From Struthidea cinerea (Eukaryota > Chordata > Aves > Passeriformes > Corcoracidae): a stretch of DNA of 64,000 bases. The notes below the pieces were generated by a model. It saw only the letters and a list, made by a program, of their open reading frames with translations. It had not been told where the DNA came from and made no database searches. Within the stretch, counting starts at the first letter, position 1; each line of letters opens with the position of its first letter. This document shows positions 22,420 through 33,562 of the stretch, one piece after another. The stretch lies in contig VZTI01004803.1 of assembly GCA_013397865.1 (NCBI GenBank), forward strand, positions 849,787 through 913,786, given 5' to 3'. A program made the translations under genes and the position numbers.

Positions 22420-25204
22420 CACTTTGGAAGTAGTTTTGAATTTACAGAAAAGAAAATAGTAAACAAGCACAGAAAATGGATCAAAATAAGAAGAGAAGCT
22501 TAAAAACATAAGGCTAACTGCAGCACACAATATTTCCTGAGACTGCAGGCTCACATAACTAATTCACACACATGAAATATGACTCTGACTAAGTCCCAGA
22601 AAATACAATGCAGTTATTAAACTAAGTGCTTTAATGCTTCATGGAAAATTTCTAGGTCTAGAAAGCTACCTCAGAGTGTAGAATGTCAATGCTTCCATTC
22701 TTGAGAAATAATTTGTATACCCAGGAGATAATTTACAACTCCAGAAAAGCACATTTCTGTGTGAAAATGAAAAAAAATATTTCTAGTAAGCTCAACAAAC
22801 CAAATCAAAACATTTTCCTTTGTCAGTATTGGGATATGTAATTTCAATTTAAAAACAAAAACATGACAAGCTTTGGTTATTTTTGCGTATCTATTTTGAA
22901 ATGTCATTGCAAACAAAAAGAAAAGTTGTATTTCACTTACTTGCTCTGATAGGAATTTAAATCAAGCAATGAAATGCTGACATTTCCTACTGAGTGGGCA
23001 TTCAAATTTGTATGGAGTCTAGAAGACAAGTGTTTCTTTATCAAGGAAATATCTCATTTAGCTAAGCAAAGGTTATCGAGGCTATCGTCTCTGACACAGA
23101 CATACTTAGAGGCAACTTGTTTGTGAAAGAAGGAAATACTCTAAGTGAGTTTACATAAATCAATGAAGTGCAAACGCCAAAAACTTTGTTGTGCAATTAT
23201 TCTTCTGTGCAAAAATAAAAGATTATTGGCTAGAATATCGGAAGACTTGCTATCTCAGTGTTTCAAAACACAAATAAGCCACCCTTGAGCAGATAAAGCG
23301 TGGCAGCAATCCCCACACCATTTCTTCACATGACACTGAATCATAAACATGCGCTTATTTACTTATCTTCTACTAAAATCTTTCATGTTTACTGCAGAAT
23401 AAGACTGTGCAAACAAGCAGAACAGCTGAGCCACAGTAATGTTTCCCAGCAGTGAATTTTTCATGTCAAATTTCTCAATAAGCAATAATTACACAAAAAA
23501 CTTTTTTTTTTTTTTTCTTTCAGGTGCTGCTACCTCAAAGTTCATAGCTAATGTGCAGTCAATGACTCGAACACTTCCAAGTGCTGGCAGCCCTAATAAA
23601 TAAGAACATAATCTTGTTATGGTTTTGCATTGAGAAGAGCGTGACAAGGGAAATATTTGGACACAAGTGAGAGTGCATCAAGATACGAAGGAGCTTCTAG
23701 GAGGTTTTATTTAACTTGTTTATTAAGACTGGAATTGAGCTCAGTACAAAACTTTCTGTGACTTTCTGGAAAAAGTTTTTAGTCAAATGTAGAACAGCTG
23801 TGCTCTCCTGCAGTTGCATTAAACAACATCTGTTACAGAGTACTAGCAAAAAGAGTTTATTCCATTGAATGCAGTTCTGGGGATAGCAGGAACCTGCAGA
23901 ATGTATCTTAAAATGATGCCATTTTGGCATATTGTTAGCAAGTCAAGAAGGAACTTGTATCACATTCCCCCCATGTATTTAAAAGACCCTATTGCAGTCA
24001 GGAGGAGGCTGCCCAGCTGTAGCAACTGAGAAATAAGCCAGTGTGAGTTTTCTTAAGCCATGAAGATGTGCTCCTGCTTGCCCGGTGCAAAGCACAGAGG
24101 AATAGAACAGGCATGGTTAAATGAAACACTAGCAGAAGCTTTGGACTGAATCCCAGCCACATGCAACATCAGGCTAATAGAACATATCCCAGGATTGTTT
24201 CGATGATAAGACGTGCAGCTACCTAATGTACTCCTTCTCAGAAAATGACAGAACTTCTGTCCTTACTGGGGAAACAAGAATTCTGCTAGAGCACAAGGAG
24301 ACTGTCATTGCTTGACTTTCACAAATCAGCTTCTGTGCTGTAAAGTGGTTATACCAGCAGGTGATTAATTTTTCATTAGAGCAGCTCTTGCGAAGTCAAG
24401 GTCTGAATCAGTTCAAAACTGCTTTAAATTAAGCATTTTGCATCGAGTAATCTGTTGAAAAAGGTGCCATGGTCAACATCATTTATTCTGCTTCTCTGCC
24501 AGGTCCTATCAGCATCCAAACAAAATAAACAAAGTTTATATGCAATTCTGAAATTTCTCCTTATGATGTTCATCATTGGTATCAAAGTTTTAAAGACCAG
24601 GCATAAGTTGTTTTATGTTTTAATTTATAGTCTGCGTGCAAGAAATTAACAGTTAAGCACAATGGCTAAACCCCCAGTCTGAGATATTAAAACCTAATCA
24701 GCTTTTATTTAATGCAGCACTACCCTCATTCCTCTCACCCCAGTAAATAGCTCAGAGTTTATGCTTTCATCTGGAATTTAGAAATGCACAGTTGATCCTT
24801 TCTTTGCATGAATTGAATTAACTCCTTGAGCCTATTTCTCCTTGGTCCATGTGCACATTTTAACCAGGATAAGCAGGTGAGCTCTTTGGTTACAGCCATT
24901 GCACCTTATGATGAACTTGTCTGAAGCAGAGAATGAAGAACTGAGAATGATTGCATAGTGCCTTACTGTCTTGCAAGTCCTGGATTCTTTCATAAGCCTT
25001 AAAGGGATAGGAAGGCTCTGAAAACGTGACATTATGATCTTAAAAGTCTCCTGTTCCTGGATTTTATACAGTTTGTTATGCTGGCTGTTTGAGGGGGATC
25101 TGCAGAGTCTTCAGGTTTACATTTGTGTATTTAAAAATTCAAATAATAGCTAAAACTGGGCTCTACTGATTTCTGGTATATGTATGGGCATGAACCTAGA
25201 TAAA
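22420..25204. other. Noncoding AT-rich stretch, no gene recognised
   Basis: No frame with recognisable protein content. A 16-to-17-base T run followed by CTTTCAG near 23503-23522 looks like a splice acceptor. The frame after it closes after about 25 codons at TAA (near 23602), so I do not annotate an exon. No repeat family or RNA gene recognised. Confidence 0.7.
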
Positions 25205-25220
25205 TTACTAAGTTTTGTTC

Positions 25221-25304
25221 CCCCCTTTCTTCTTATCCTTCCCCCCCCTCCCCCNNNCTTTTTTCTATCCCTCCCCCCCCCCCCCCCCCCCAAAAAAAAA
25301 AAAA
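25221..25304. repeat. Poly-pyrimidine block with C19 and A13 runs, holding a 3-N gap
   Basis: C-rich and CT-rich runs begin at 25221, with three N at 25255-25257, then a 19-base C run (25273-25291) passes directly into a 13-base A run (25292-25304). The minus strand therefore carries long G runs able to form quadruplexes. Such runs are error-prone in sequencing, so lengths and any reading frame across them are unreliable. Confidence 0.93.
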
Positions 25305-28300
25305 GAGAGAAGGTTATAAGAGAATTAACAGATAGGGACAATATAAAAAATACCAGAGAAATGTGGGGAGAGTCTGATATCCTGTTAAAGGGGTACTTGG
25401 ACACAGAGTGTGATTATCTGTATTTGAATAAAATTGTGACTGGAGGTCCTTTAGGTATAAATATGCTCAAAAAAGATGCAAAATCTATCCAGTTACAAGA
25501 AACAGAGCTAAAAAATTTATATTAGAACTCAGATTCTTATTAAGCAATGAGGATAAATACCTAGTATATTACCTAACGTTCTAGCAGATTCACTTTTACT
25601 GTATATGTCTGTTTATTTTCTTGTTTATAAACTAAAGGCTGCAACTCAGATGAGGATTAGTTGGGATAGTACTTTGTTTATTTTTTTCACTGGAAAATTA
25701 TATTCACAAGAGTCACCCTAGTTTTGTAATCTGTTCATCGGTTAGATATGGCAAGGGCATTAATAACTCATGTTCAGTAAATTTGTAAAGCATTTCAGAA
25801 CTCAATCACAGTCCTCAACTTTATCACACCTTTGTGTAGTTGATAGTTGGACTACGTTAAGCACTGAATATGGCAGCTGTTATTCAGAGAATCCCAAGAA
25901 AATTCTTCTTAGACACAAGGAAATGCCAGCTGTAAATACAGTGGTGTTAGCAATGTGCACTAGATGTTTTCATTCAAGAACAAGTCAACATGGGAGACAT
26001 GTGAAGATAGTTTCCTACCACATCTCTAGTGTTACTGTGCACAAAAGAAATGTCCATTTTGGGTGGCAGGGTGTTTCCCTGTAAGATATTTTTGGGGTTA
26101 GACAAATTCTTTGGTCACCAACACAAATGATGGAATGAATCCCAACTCCTCTTTTCAAGCTACCTTCTGACCTAGTCAAAACAGTCATGGAACTGATCTA
26201 AAAATCAGAAACTTCAGCTTTAGTTAGTACTTTGAAAGACGGGTTAGAGACATAAACCTACATTGGTTTTTTCCTGAATCCAGGCAATGTTGTTTTTAGG
26301 GATAGCTGCTTGGTTTTTTCCAAAGATAGCCTTCCCCCTTTTCTTTTTTTCCTCATCTTAATTTTTCCTCCCTCCTCATGGTGTTTTATTTAAGCATATT
26401 CTTATGCATACACACTTCAAACATACGTGCTTTATACCACGGTCACTATAATAGCCCATGTAACTTTCCAGTAACAGTACTGAAAGCAAAAAACAGGGGA
26501 AATAAGGACACACCATTAAAAGCAGTGTTCCTATAAAGTTCTGTCTTTCCCAGCTAGGTGTGATATTGTTTATGAAGCAGCAGGAGGATACTCATTTTCT
26601 GGCTTCCAACATTCTGTCTGCCCTGAGAAATTTAATCTAGGTAACAGTAGGCAAAAATATTACACTTTGACCAGATTTCGCATACCATGAAGAGAAAAAC
26701 GGTTGGGACATATCTATTTTTAACCAAAAAGTTTCTAAAAAGGATTCATTTTTGTGTTCCCTTTCAGTAAAGAAAATAAAAAGTATTACTTTTTGTGGTA
26801 AGCCACACAAAAATAAAAATCTGTTGGACTTTGATTGGAAAGGAAAAACAACATGGCAATAATACACCCAGTAGCAGATTCAAAACATAATAAATCTTAT
26901 TTTCTCCCTTTTATTTTTACTTTTTATTTTTGAACAGCAAGGAGTGTCAAATTCTAACCTTTTGCCTGAAGAAGCTCAATTGCCTTTCTCCCAAGTATTG
27001 ACGTGCCAAGAGAAAGAATTAGCTAACAGAATAAAGGCAGTTTGGCTTTACACTGCTTCACCTCCATCAGTTAAGAAACATTATAAAGATGCCATTAGAC
27101 CCCCAGGTTCTCTCCAGTTTTTCAGCAGGCTTATGTATGAAAGCAAGACATGGAATATAAGCTACAGTTCACCTCACTCAGTGTATGACTGTCACCACAG
27201 AAGGGACTTCTAGAACTGCTGCTGATTTAGGATATTTACATGAAAGACTTTTGCTTATTATATTGATGTATCCTATTTAGATGGGTATGGTATGACACCT
27301 ACCATGATGGCACTTTAGTATCTGTGTGGCTGTCTGCACATTACATTGTCTCTTGTCCCTCCTGAGAAACAGAAAGTAAATATCTTATTTCTATTGTTAC
27401 TTGAATGCCTTCACAATATTTTCCTTGTTTGATCAAACATTTAGAGGCAGAACAGCCTAACAGACTTGACAAAGAACTGAAAAAACAAGAACTCGTGTTC
27501 AATTTATCACTAAAGGAATACTCAGCCCTTGGCAATAATAACACTTTGTGAACATTTCCCAGCTGTGTCAGACAGAGCTGCATCCAACAGTATTAATATT
27601 AAGATTACTTAATAGGCCTCATTTTCTTCTTCCTCATCTACATGGATTATTTAGATTGGACTACAATGCAATCTATTTGCTCATTTCATCTATATATGAT
27701 ATAGATTAAAGCTTGGTAAGTTTACATGAAACAATGCAGATGCAAAGTTCTAGATGAACTCAATGTATTTTTTATGTCCTAAACAGGATTGTCTTTATTT
27801 GAAACATGACCAGAATTATGCTTTAAGGTCAGAAACACAACAAATAATTTGGAAGCTTGCAAGCCATGATGGAGCTTCCTTGGCAACATGTTCTATAATT
27901 GTGACATACCACTAAAAGTCCAAAGATTATGTAGCTTCTGTGCTAGATCCTACATCAAATTATCCTTCCTGTCATCAAGAGATTTGTTTTCAAAACGAGG
28001 TGTTACACCATATTGTGGCATTTGTGACAGCAGCAAGAAAGGCATATTGTTTGTTCTCCTGATGTGGTATGTTACCCTACTTGTTCTATAAATATATGTC
28101 TACAAAAATGAAGCTTTAACCATAACCTATGAGACTTTAGTGGCTGTATAACATTCAGCTATGGAAAGCAACAACAAAAAGGCAAAGTCTTCAACAGGAA
28201 AAAAAGTGCAGTCTCTTCTTTTAATAGGCTACAGCAAATCTGCAGACAAAGAAGCAGAAACTTTACGTCTATCCTTATGAAGTTCCTACATTTATATAAG

Positions 28301-31300
28301 CCGCCAGTATCAGAAGACTTTCCAGAGCAGGATGTAGACTGAAGAGTGATCTATGTTTAGCATTGTGAATGACATTTCAAAATCTGATTACACAAATGTG
28401 AATTTTTAATAAAAATGCATGCTAAAATTAATCTGGAATTATACTTTTCCTACATGTTCTGCATATTCTAGTGACAAAAATATCCTGCAATACTTAGATT
28501 TCAGATATTTCTGAAGTAGTGATAGCTAGTATGGCACAGCTTTTCAAAATAACTTTGGAAAAAAATTATTTCTGCTGAATAGTAACTGATGTATAAATGC
28601 CTGCCTAAGACAAAAGAAACACTGCCATATTATACATTTAGAAAGAGATTAGTTAATCCTTCTTTAGATTATTATATCTCAGATTGAACACACAAAAACC
28701 ATACATTTCCTGGCAAAACCCACCATTTTTTGGTCACTTCCAACCATGTCTGAGAAATGTCTAGGATTTCCCAGTACCTTCCAAAGTCAAGACCATGTTT
28801 TGTTCAGTTGATCCTAAAGTAGAACAACAATTACATATCAACAGAAGAGGAAGAGAAAAAAATGCTTTGGATGATAAAAGTGTAGTATAACACCTGGAAA
28901 AAAAGCAAATTTACTTTTTCAGATACTTGAACAGTTCTTCACCTGATTACAGGTAAAGCACAGAATTTAGGAAAAGCAGTACTTCATTGCAAACACAGAT
29001 GGGCCTTCTGTCTTCTCTGTCAGCTGTACTGGAATACCCCCAAAATACTCCAATCAGTATTATTGGTATGTTCTGGCTAAGATCTAGACAGATAGGGCTT
29101 CTGCTCAAAAGCAGAGACTGCTCAAACTTCTACCCTACCCTGTGCTTTGGATGTGACAGATATGACTAATAAAATATTATGATTCTTGAATTACCATTCA
29201 TTATTATTTAACCCAAATGAATCAAGCCCCACAATTCAATTTTAAAATTATATTTATAATCTACAAATAGATGCCCTTATAATGGAAAACCTCAGAAGTT
29301 CCAAAAACTTACATTTTTTTTTAATCCTTCTATTTTTTTCCTTTCTTCTAGTCTAGTTCTCCATCCTTTAAATCTGTTCCCAGGAAAGCCTCCTACTCTA
29401 GAGACAAAACCCCGAAAATTTAATTCTTAGTTGTTGGCATGAGAGGGTTTCACATTCCTCTGTAGGGCCAGACAAATAGTTACAGTCAGATACATCAATG
29501 AGTTGAATTATTCCATGCCATAGAAATCCAGAGTCCGACCAATGCGCCTTTTTACATGGGATGTGAGGCAATCTGCATCAGAATAGTTGGCAAATTCTCA
29601 GTAATTTTTGAAAATTACCATTTACTGAAATGTTACTGGAGGTTGAGAGAGATGAAGTTCAGTCTGGCTCAGCTCAACAGACCAAGATGCATTACAGTTG
29701 GAGTCATATCTGCAACTCCTGCCAAATCATTAATGGTATTGTACAAAGCCCACTACTGTGCCTGACTGCATGGGAAGTGGTAATGACAGCTGGTTTTCTG
29801 CCTGACTCTGTGTGAGGGCCATTTTATGTTCTAGAGCATTAAACAGTAGATGTAGTCTTATATATGTTAGATTTTCTTCGAGGTATAGAGGCCTAAAGCT
29901 GACCTCTCATGCACTATACGCTGGAGTGCATGAATTCCAGCTATGACCTGTCTCAGCCAACTGAGTCAGATCTAGGCTTTTCTGGAAAACCAGAATTTTG
30001 AAAAGATGGGACTGCTAGGTTTCTCTTCATTTGTTCAAGGGGAAAGGTGGTATACAACTTTGTTTGGAAAAGTATATTTTTGGGTAAGGCTATCTTTCTT
30101 TTCCATTTTGCTTCACTAGTTCATGCAGTACTGTTATTGAACAGAACCCAGATTCTCCCTTCATTTGTATATGTGCATGCTTTCACAGCAAGTAGCCAGC
30201 CCCAGGTTGCCTTAGTTAATTGTAAGTCAGTAGTGAATTTGGCCAAGTTCTTTTAATTCATAAAGACAATTGTCAATTATCGTAAACTTGACTGAGTTAC
30301 TTGTGATTTTAGTTCTGGAATACCACAAAAGTATTGCCTTCTAGCTCAAAGCAAATACAGTACAAGAAATCTTGTAAATTATTTCAACAGGCCACTCAAA
30401 CTCTGTCTGGCCAAGGAGCACAGCAGACCAAACTATGCAGTTCAGGAAAACTTTGGTTTTACTGGCACTTGGGCAAAAGAGACAATGCAAGCCTTCACTT
30501 CTGACCTTTGAAGCTGTCTGTATCATATTAATCCCTTTTACATTTCTGAAATGCAAATAATAAAGGCTTGCTCTTACATCCTTACTAAAGGGAAGTTTAA
30601 CAGAGTCTGAGTGGGAGAAAAAAAAAGGTGATATGATTCTGGGTCTGGTCATCATCTTTCTTGGTGCGTATCATAATTCCACCAAATGCAAACTGACTTA
30701 AAACATAAGAGAATTTCAGAATCAAGGTTATTAATGAAAAATCACAATCATTACGAATAACTGGTAGTAATTCGATATCAAAACTCTCCTATTCTAAGCA
30801 ACTTTATTAGTGTATCTGTATTAAGGGAAACCCTTAATATATTGTAATTTTATTAGAAAGGCAACTAATAGGCAACCTAGTAAGGGAATAATATCAGGTG
30901 TATGGACTTGTACCAGCCCAGTCACACCAGCTAAACAGAATAAAACAACTCTAGGCCTGGATGACATGTTGTGATGACACTGTCCATTTTCTGGCAGGAC
31001 TGACACAAATCAAACATATTTGAGATGTTCATGACTGAATCCTGAAATAAAGCATGTAAATAAATTCGGACACTGCTGTGGCTGCTATGGGACTGTACAA
31101 AGTGCTTGTTTCATAAAGCTCTCCCTGTTAATCATCTTGCATTTCCAATGAATGGGGTTTTGACAGTGTTTAACAGTGTGATGGATGAGCCTAAGAAGTT
31201 TCCAAAAAAGATAAGAATGACCTATGCTAACACAAGCTTAAACCAGCCTGTGTTTTTCCAACAAGCTTGTTTCTAAGTATTAACACTTTCTATTCAATGC

Positions 31301-32763
31301 ACTCAGAGATAAACTCCCAATGATAAAGGAAAGCAAGAGAGCGCTTTCCCTACCATATGAATAGGGAAAGCTTTCCCTACTACATGAATAAAACTCACCA
31401 TGCATGGTGTGGTTAGGCAAAAACTGAGGAAATTGCCTCTAGGAAAAAGACAACACATAAGAAAGTGGACATCAGGCAATATCAGTAACAAACAACAAGC
31501 TATTATTCTGTTCAAGTGCAAATGTCACCTCATGACTGGGTCAGTCACAGATCTACACAGACATCCATGGCAGAAAGCTCACGATAGAAAGAGACATTAC
31601 TCAGTCTCCTTTGTTGGAATCTACTTTACTGACTCAGAGGATCATTAGGGCCTGAAAAGTTTGAATAACATCCAGATACAGGATTTTGGCAGGGGCCTCT
31701 GAACATACACTTGGAGAACAGCTCCAGTTTTCAAGCCCTTCAGAGAAAGTTTACTGGACACATGCCGTTTCCCAGAAATATCCCGGGTTTTCAATGGGAA
31801 ATGGCATCCATGACTTCAGACTGTCTCACAATCCTAAAAAACCATCTATTTTTCATTCAGCTAGAGGGTTTCTGTGTAGTTCCAGGCTGAAACATGGATT
31901 CCCTATTTGTGAGGGCCCAGGTTCCATCCTGCTCATACATTGTGTAACAAAGAGGAAATGCACTTTCTCTTAGAGCTCCAGACACACAACACTTCACCTG
32001 GGGATTTTAACTCTTCAAGGATGTAAAAACATAGAGAGAAATAGGCAGAGGAAGACTCTTCACAGCAATCTGAAAAGAAATGGAGACAGAAGACTAACTA
32101 AAATAGGTGTACTTACACATGTCCTTTACTCTGCATTAGTTTTCCCACTAATCCAGATATATTTGGGCTCTAATCAGAGCGAAGATGCCTAGGATTCCTC
32201 TGGCCCTTTCTTGTACTTTTCATTATGACTCTTCTATTCAGAGTTTACATGCTTTCATTTACCTTCCTTGATTTTATAGCTAAACTTTCCTTCCTCCTGC
32301 CATTATAATTAATCTTCCCATGTCCAAGCTACCTTATATTCCAAGACATATGCACACACATATTCTCCTAGAATTTTACAGACAAGGAGCAACGTATTGC
32401 TCTTATGTTGTTTCAGACTTTTCCACCTGAAAAAAAATTAAGGTTCTGTTCCTCACATCTTTAGTCATTACATCATCCCAATGTAATTCTGTCAAAGCAG
32501 TCCTCTGTCAAGGTTTTACCCATGATCCTTTTCTTCATCCAGCAGAGGTGTGCAGCAGCCAAAGTTAACAAATGACTGACCCTAAATTTTCATATCCTTG
32601 AACTAGACTATGTCAAAAAAGAATGATTGGCGGAACTACAATGACAGTCATACCACCTGCTTCTTTCTAGGCAGCTTTCTATGGAGTGATCTCACTTCCT
32701 TTCAGTGTGGGCTATTGTGAGGAGGAGAGAGATGGGTGCATTTCGTGGTTTACTTTAATCGCC
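25305..32763. other. Noncoding stretch with two weak exon-like signals
   Basis: Mostly AT-rich with dense stops. Two places deserve a note but are not strong enough to call genes. One is a 73-codon purine-rich frame directly after the poly-A run (25305-25525). The other is a 92-codon frame starting at a good splice-acceptor match (26938-27213). A nested palindrome with a 27-base-period duplication lies at 31328-31390. No tRNA, rRNA or recognised transposon. Confidence 0.65.
31328..31390. repeat. Imperfect tandem duplication that creates an 18-bp palindrome
   Basis: A 21-base unit starting GCTTTCCCTA occurs at 31343-31363 and again at 31370-31390 with 19 of 21 identities and a 27-base period. 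Between them the reverse complement TAGGGAAAGC occupies 31362-31371. Bases 31362-31379 therefore form a perfect 18-bp palindrome centred on AAGCTT. A further GGAAAGC at 31328-31334 can pair with the same arms. Confidence 0.88.
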
Positions 32764-33562
32764 TGTATCAGGTTTGCACGGCAAAGTTTTGGTAGTGGGA
32801 GGGCTGCAGTGGTGGCTTCTATGAGAAGTTGCTGGAAACTTCCCCTATATGACACATGGAGCCAATGCCAACCATCTCCAAGATGGACCTGCTGCTGAGC
32901 CCCTCAGAAATGCTGCTTGTGCCTCTGGGATAACATATTTAAGAAGGGGAGCCTGCTGGAACAGGTATCTGGAAGAAACTGTGAATCTGTTGGGTGAGGA
33001 GCTCAAGCTGCAGCAGAATTTCTGGCAGGATTCATGACCCCTAGGGGGGACCCACACTGGAGCAGTTCGTGAGGAACTACAGCCTCATGTTAAGCCCCAT
33101 GGGAGGACTCCTGTTAAGAAGTTCATGGAAGATCGTTTCCCATGGGAGGGACCCCACACTGGAGCAGGGGAAGAGTGTGAGGAGGAAGATAATGAGTGAT
33201 GAACTGACCTCAACCCCCACAGTCTGTCCCTCTGTGCCACTGCAGGGGAGGCAGTATAGAAATTATGATTGAAGTTGAGCCCAGGAAGAAGGGAGGAGTG
33301 GAGGGAAGGTGTGGAAGGAAAGTGTTTGAAATGCTGGCTTTTATTATCTCATTACTCTACTCTTGTTTGATTGGCAATAAATTAAATTAATCTTCCCCTA
33401 CTTCAGCCAGTTTTGCCTGTGACAATAACTGGTGAGTGATCTCTCAATATCCTTATCTCAACCCAGAAGGCTTTTACTATATTTTTCTCCACTGTGCACT
33501 TGATGAGGGAAGAAATAGGCTTTGGTGAGTGCCTGGGATCTCGCCAGGGTCAATCTGTCACA
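32764..33562 (+). mobile_element. Solo LTR, ERVL-like avian endogenous retrovirus, about 800 bp
   Basis: The 5' end (TGTATCAGGTTTGCACGGC, then AGTTTTGGTAGTGGGAGGG) and the 3' end (GCCAGGGTCAATCTGTCACA) match an avian LTR type that I recognise. The interior holds GACCCACACTGGAGCAG-type units twice (about 33049 and 33151), a hallmark of internal tandem units in this LTR. It also has an ATTTAA TATA-like site near 32935, an AATAAA signal at 33376-33381, and the module CTTATCTCAACCCA (33452-33465) shared with the other ERVL-like LTRs. About four CpGs in 799 bases and unmatched flanks (TCGCC, TTCTC) point to an old insertion. It appears to have fewer internal units than the form I remember. No retroviral genes adjoin. 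Confidence 0.88.
33376..33381 (+). terminator. Polyadenylation signal AATAAA of the LTR
   Basis: A canonical AATAAA inside the LTR about 75 bases before the shared CTTATCTCAACCCA module, the expected place for the retroviral 3'-end signal. Confidence 0.6.

Noticed and set aside
22264..22554. Ser/Phe/Pro-rich and Lys/Glu-rich frames over the purine tract
   Set aside because: Low-complexity translation of a GA repeat; no real protein.
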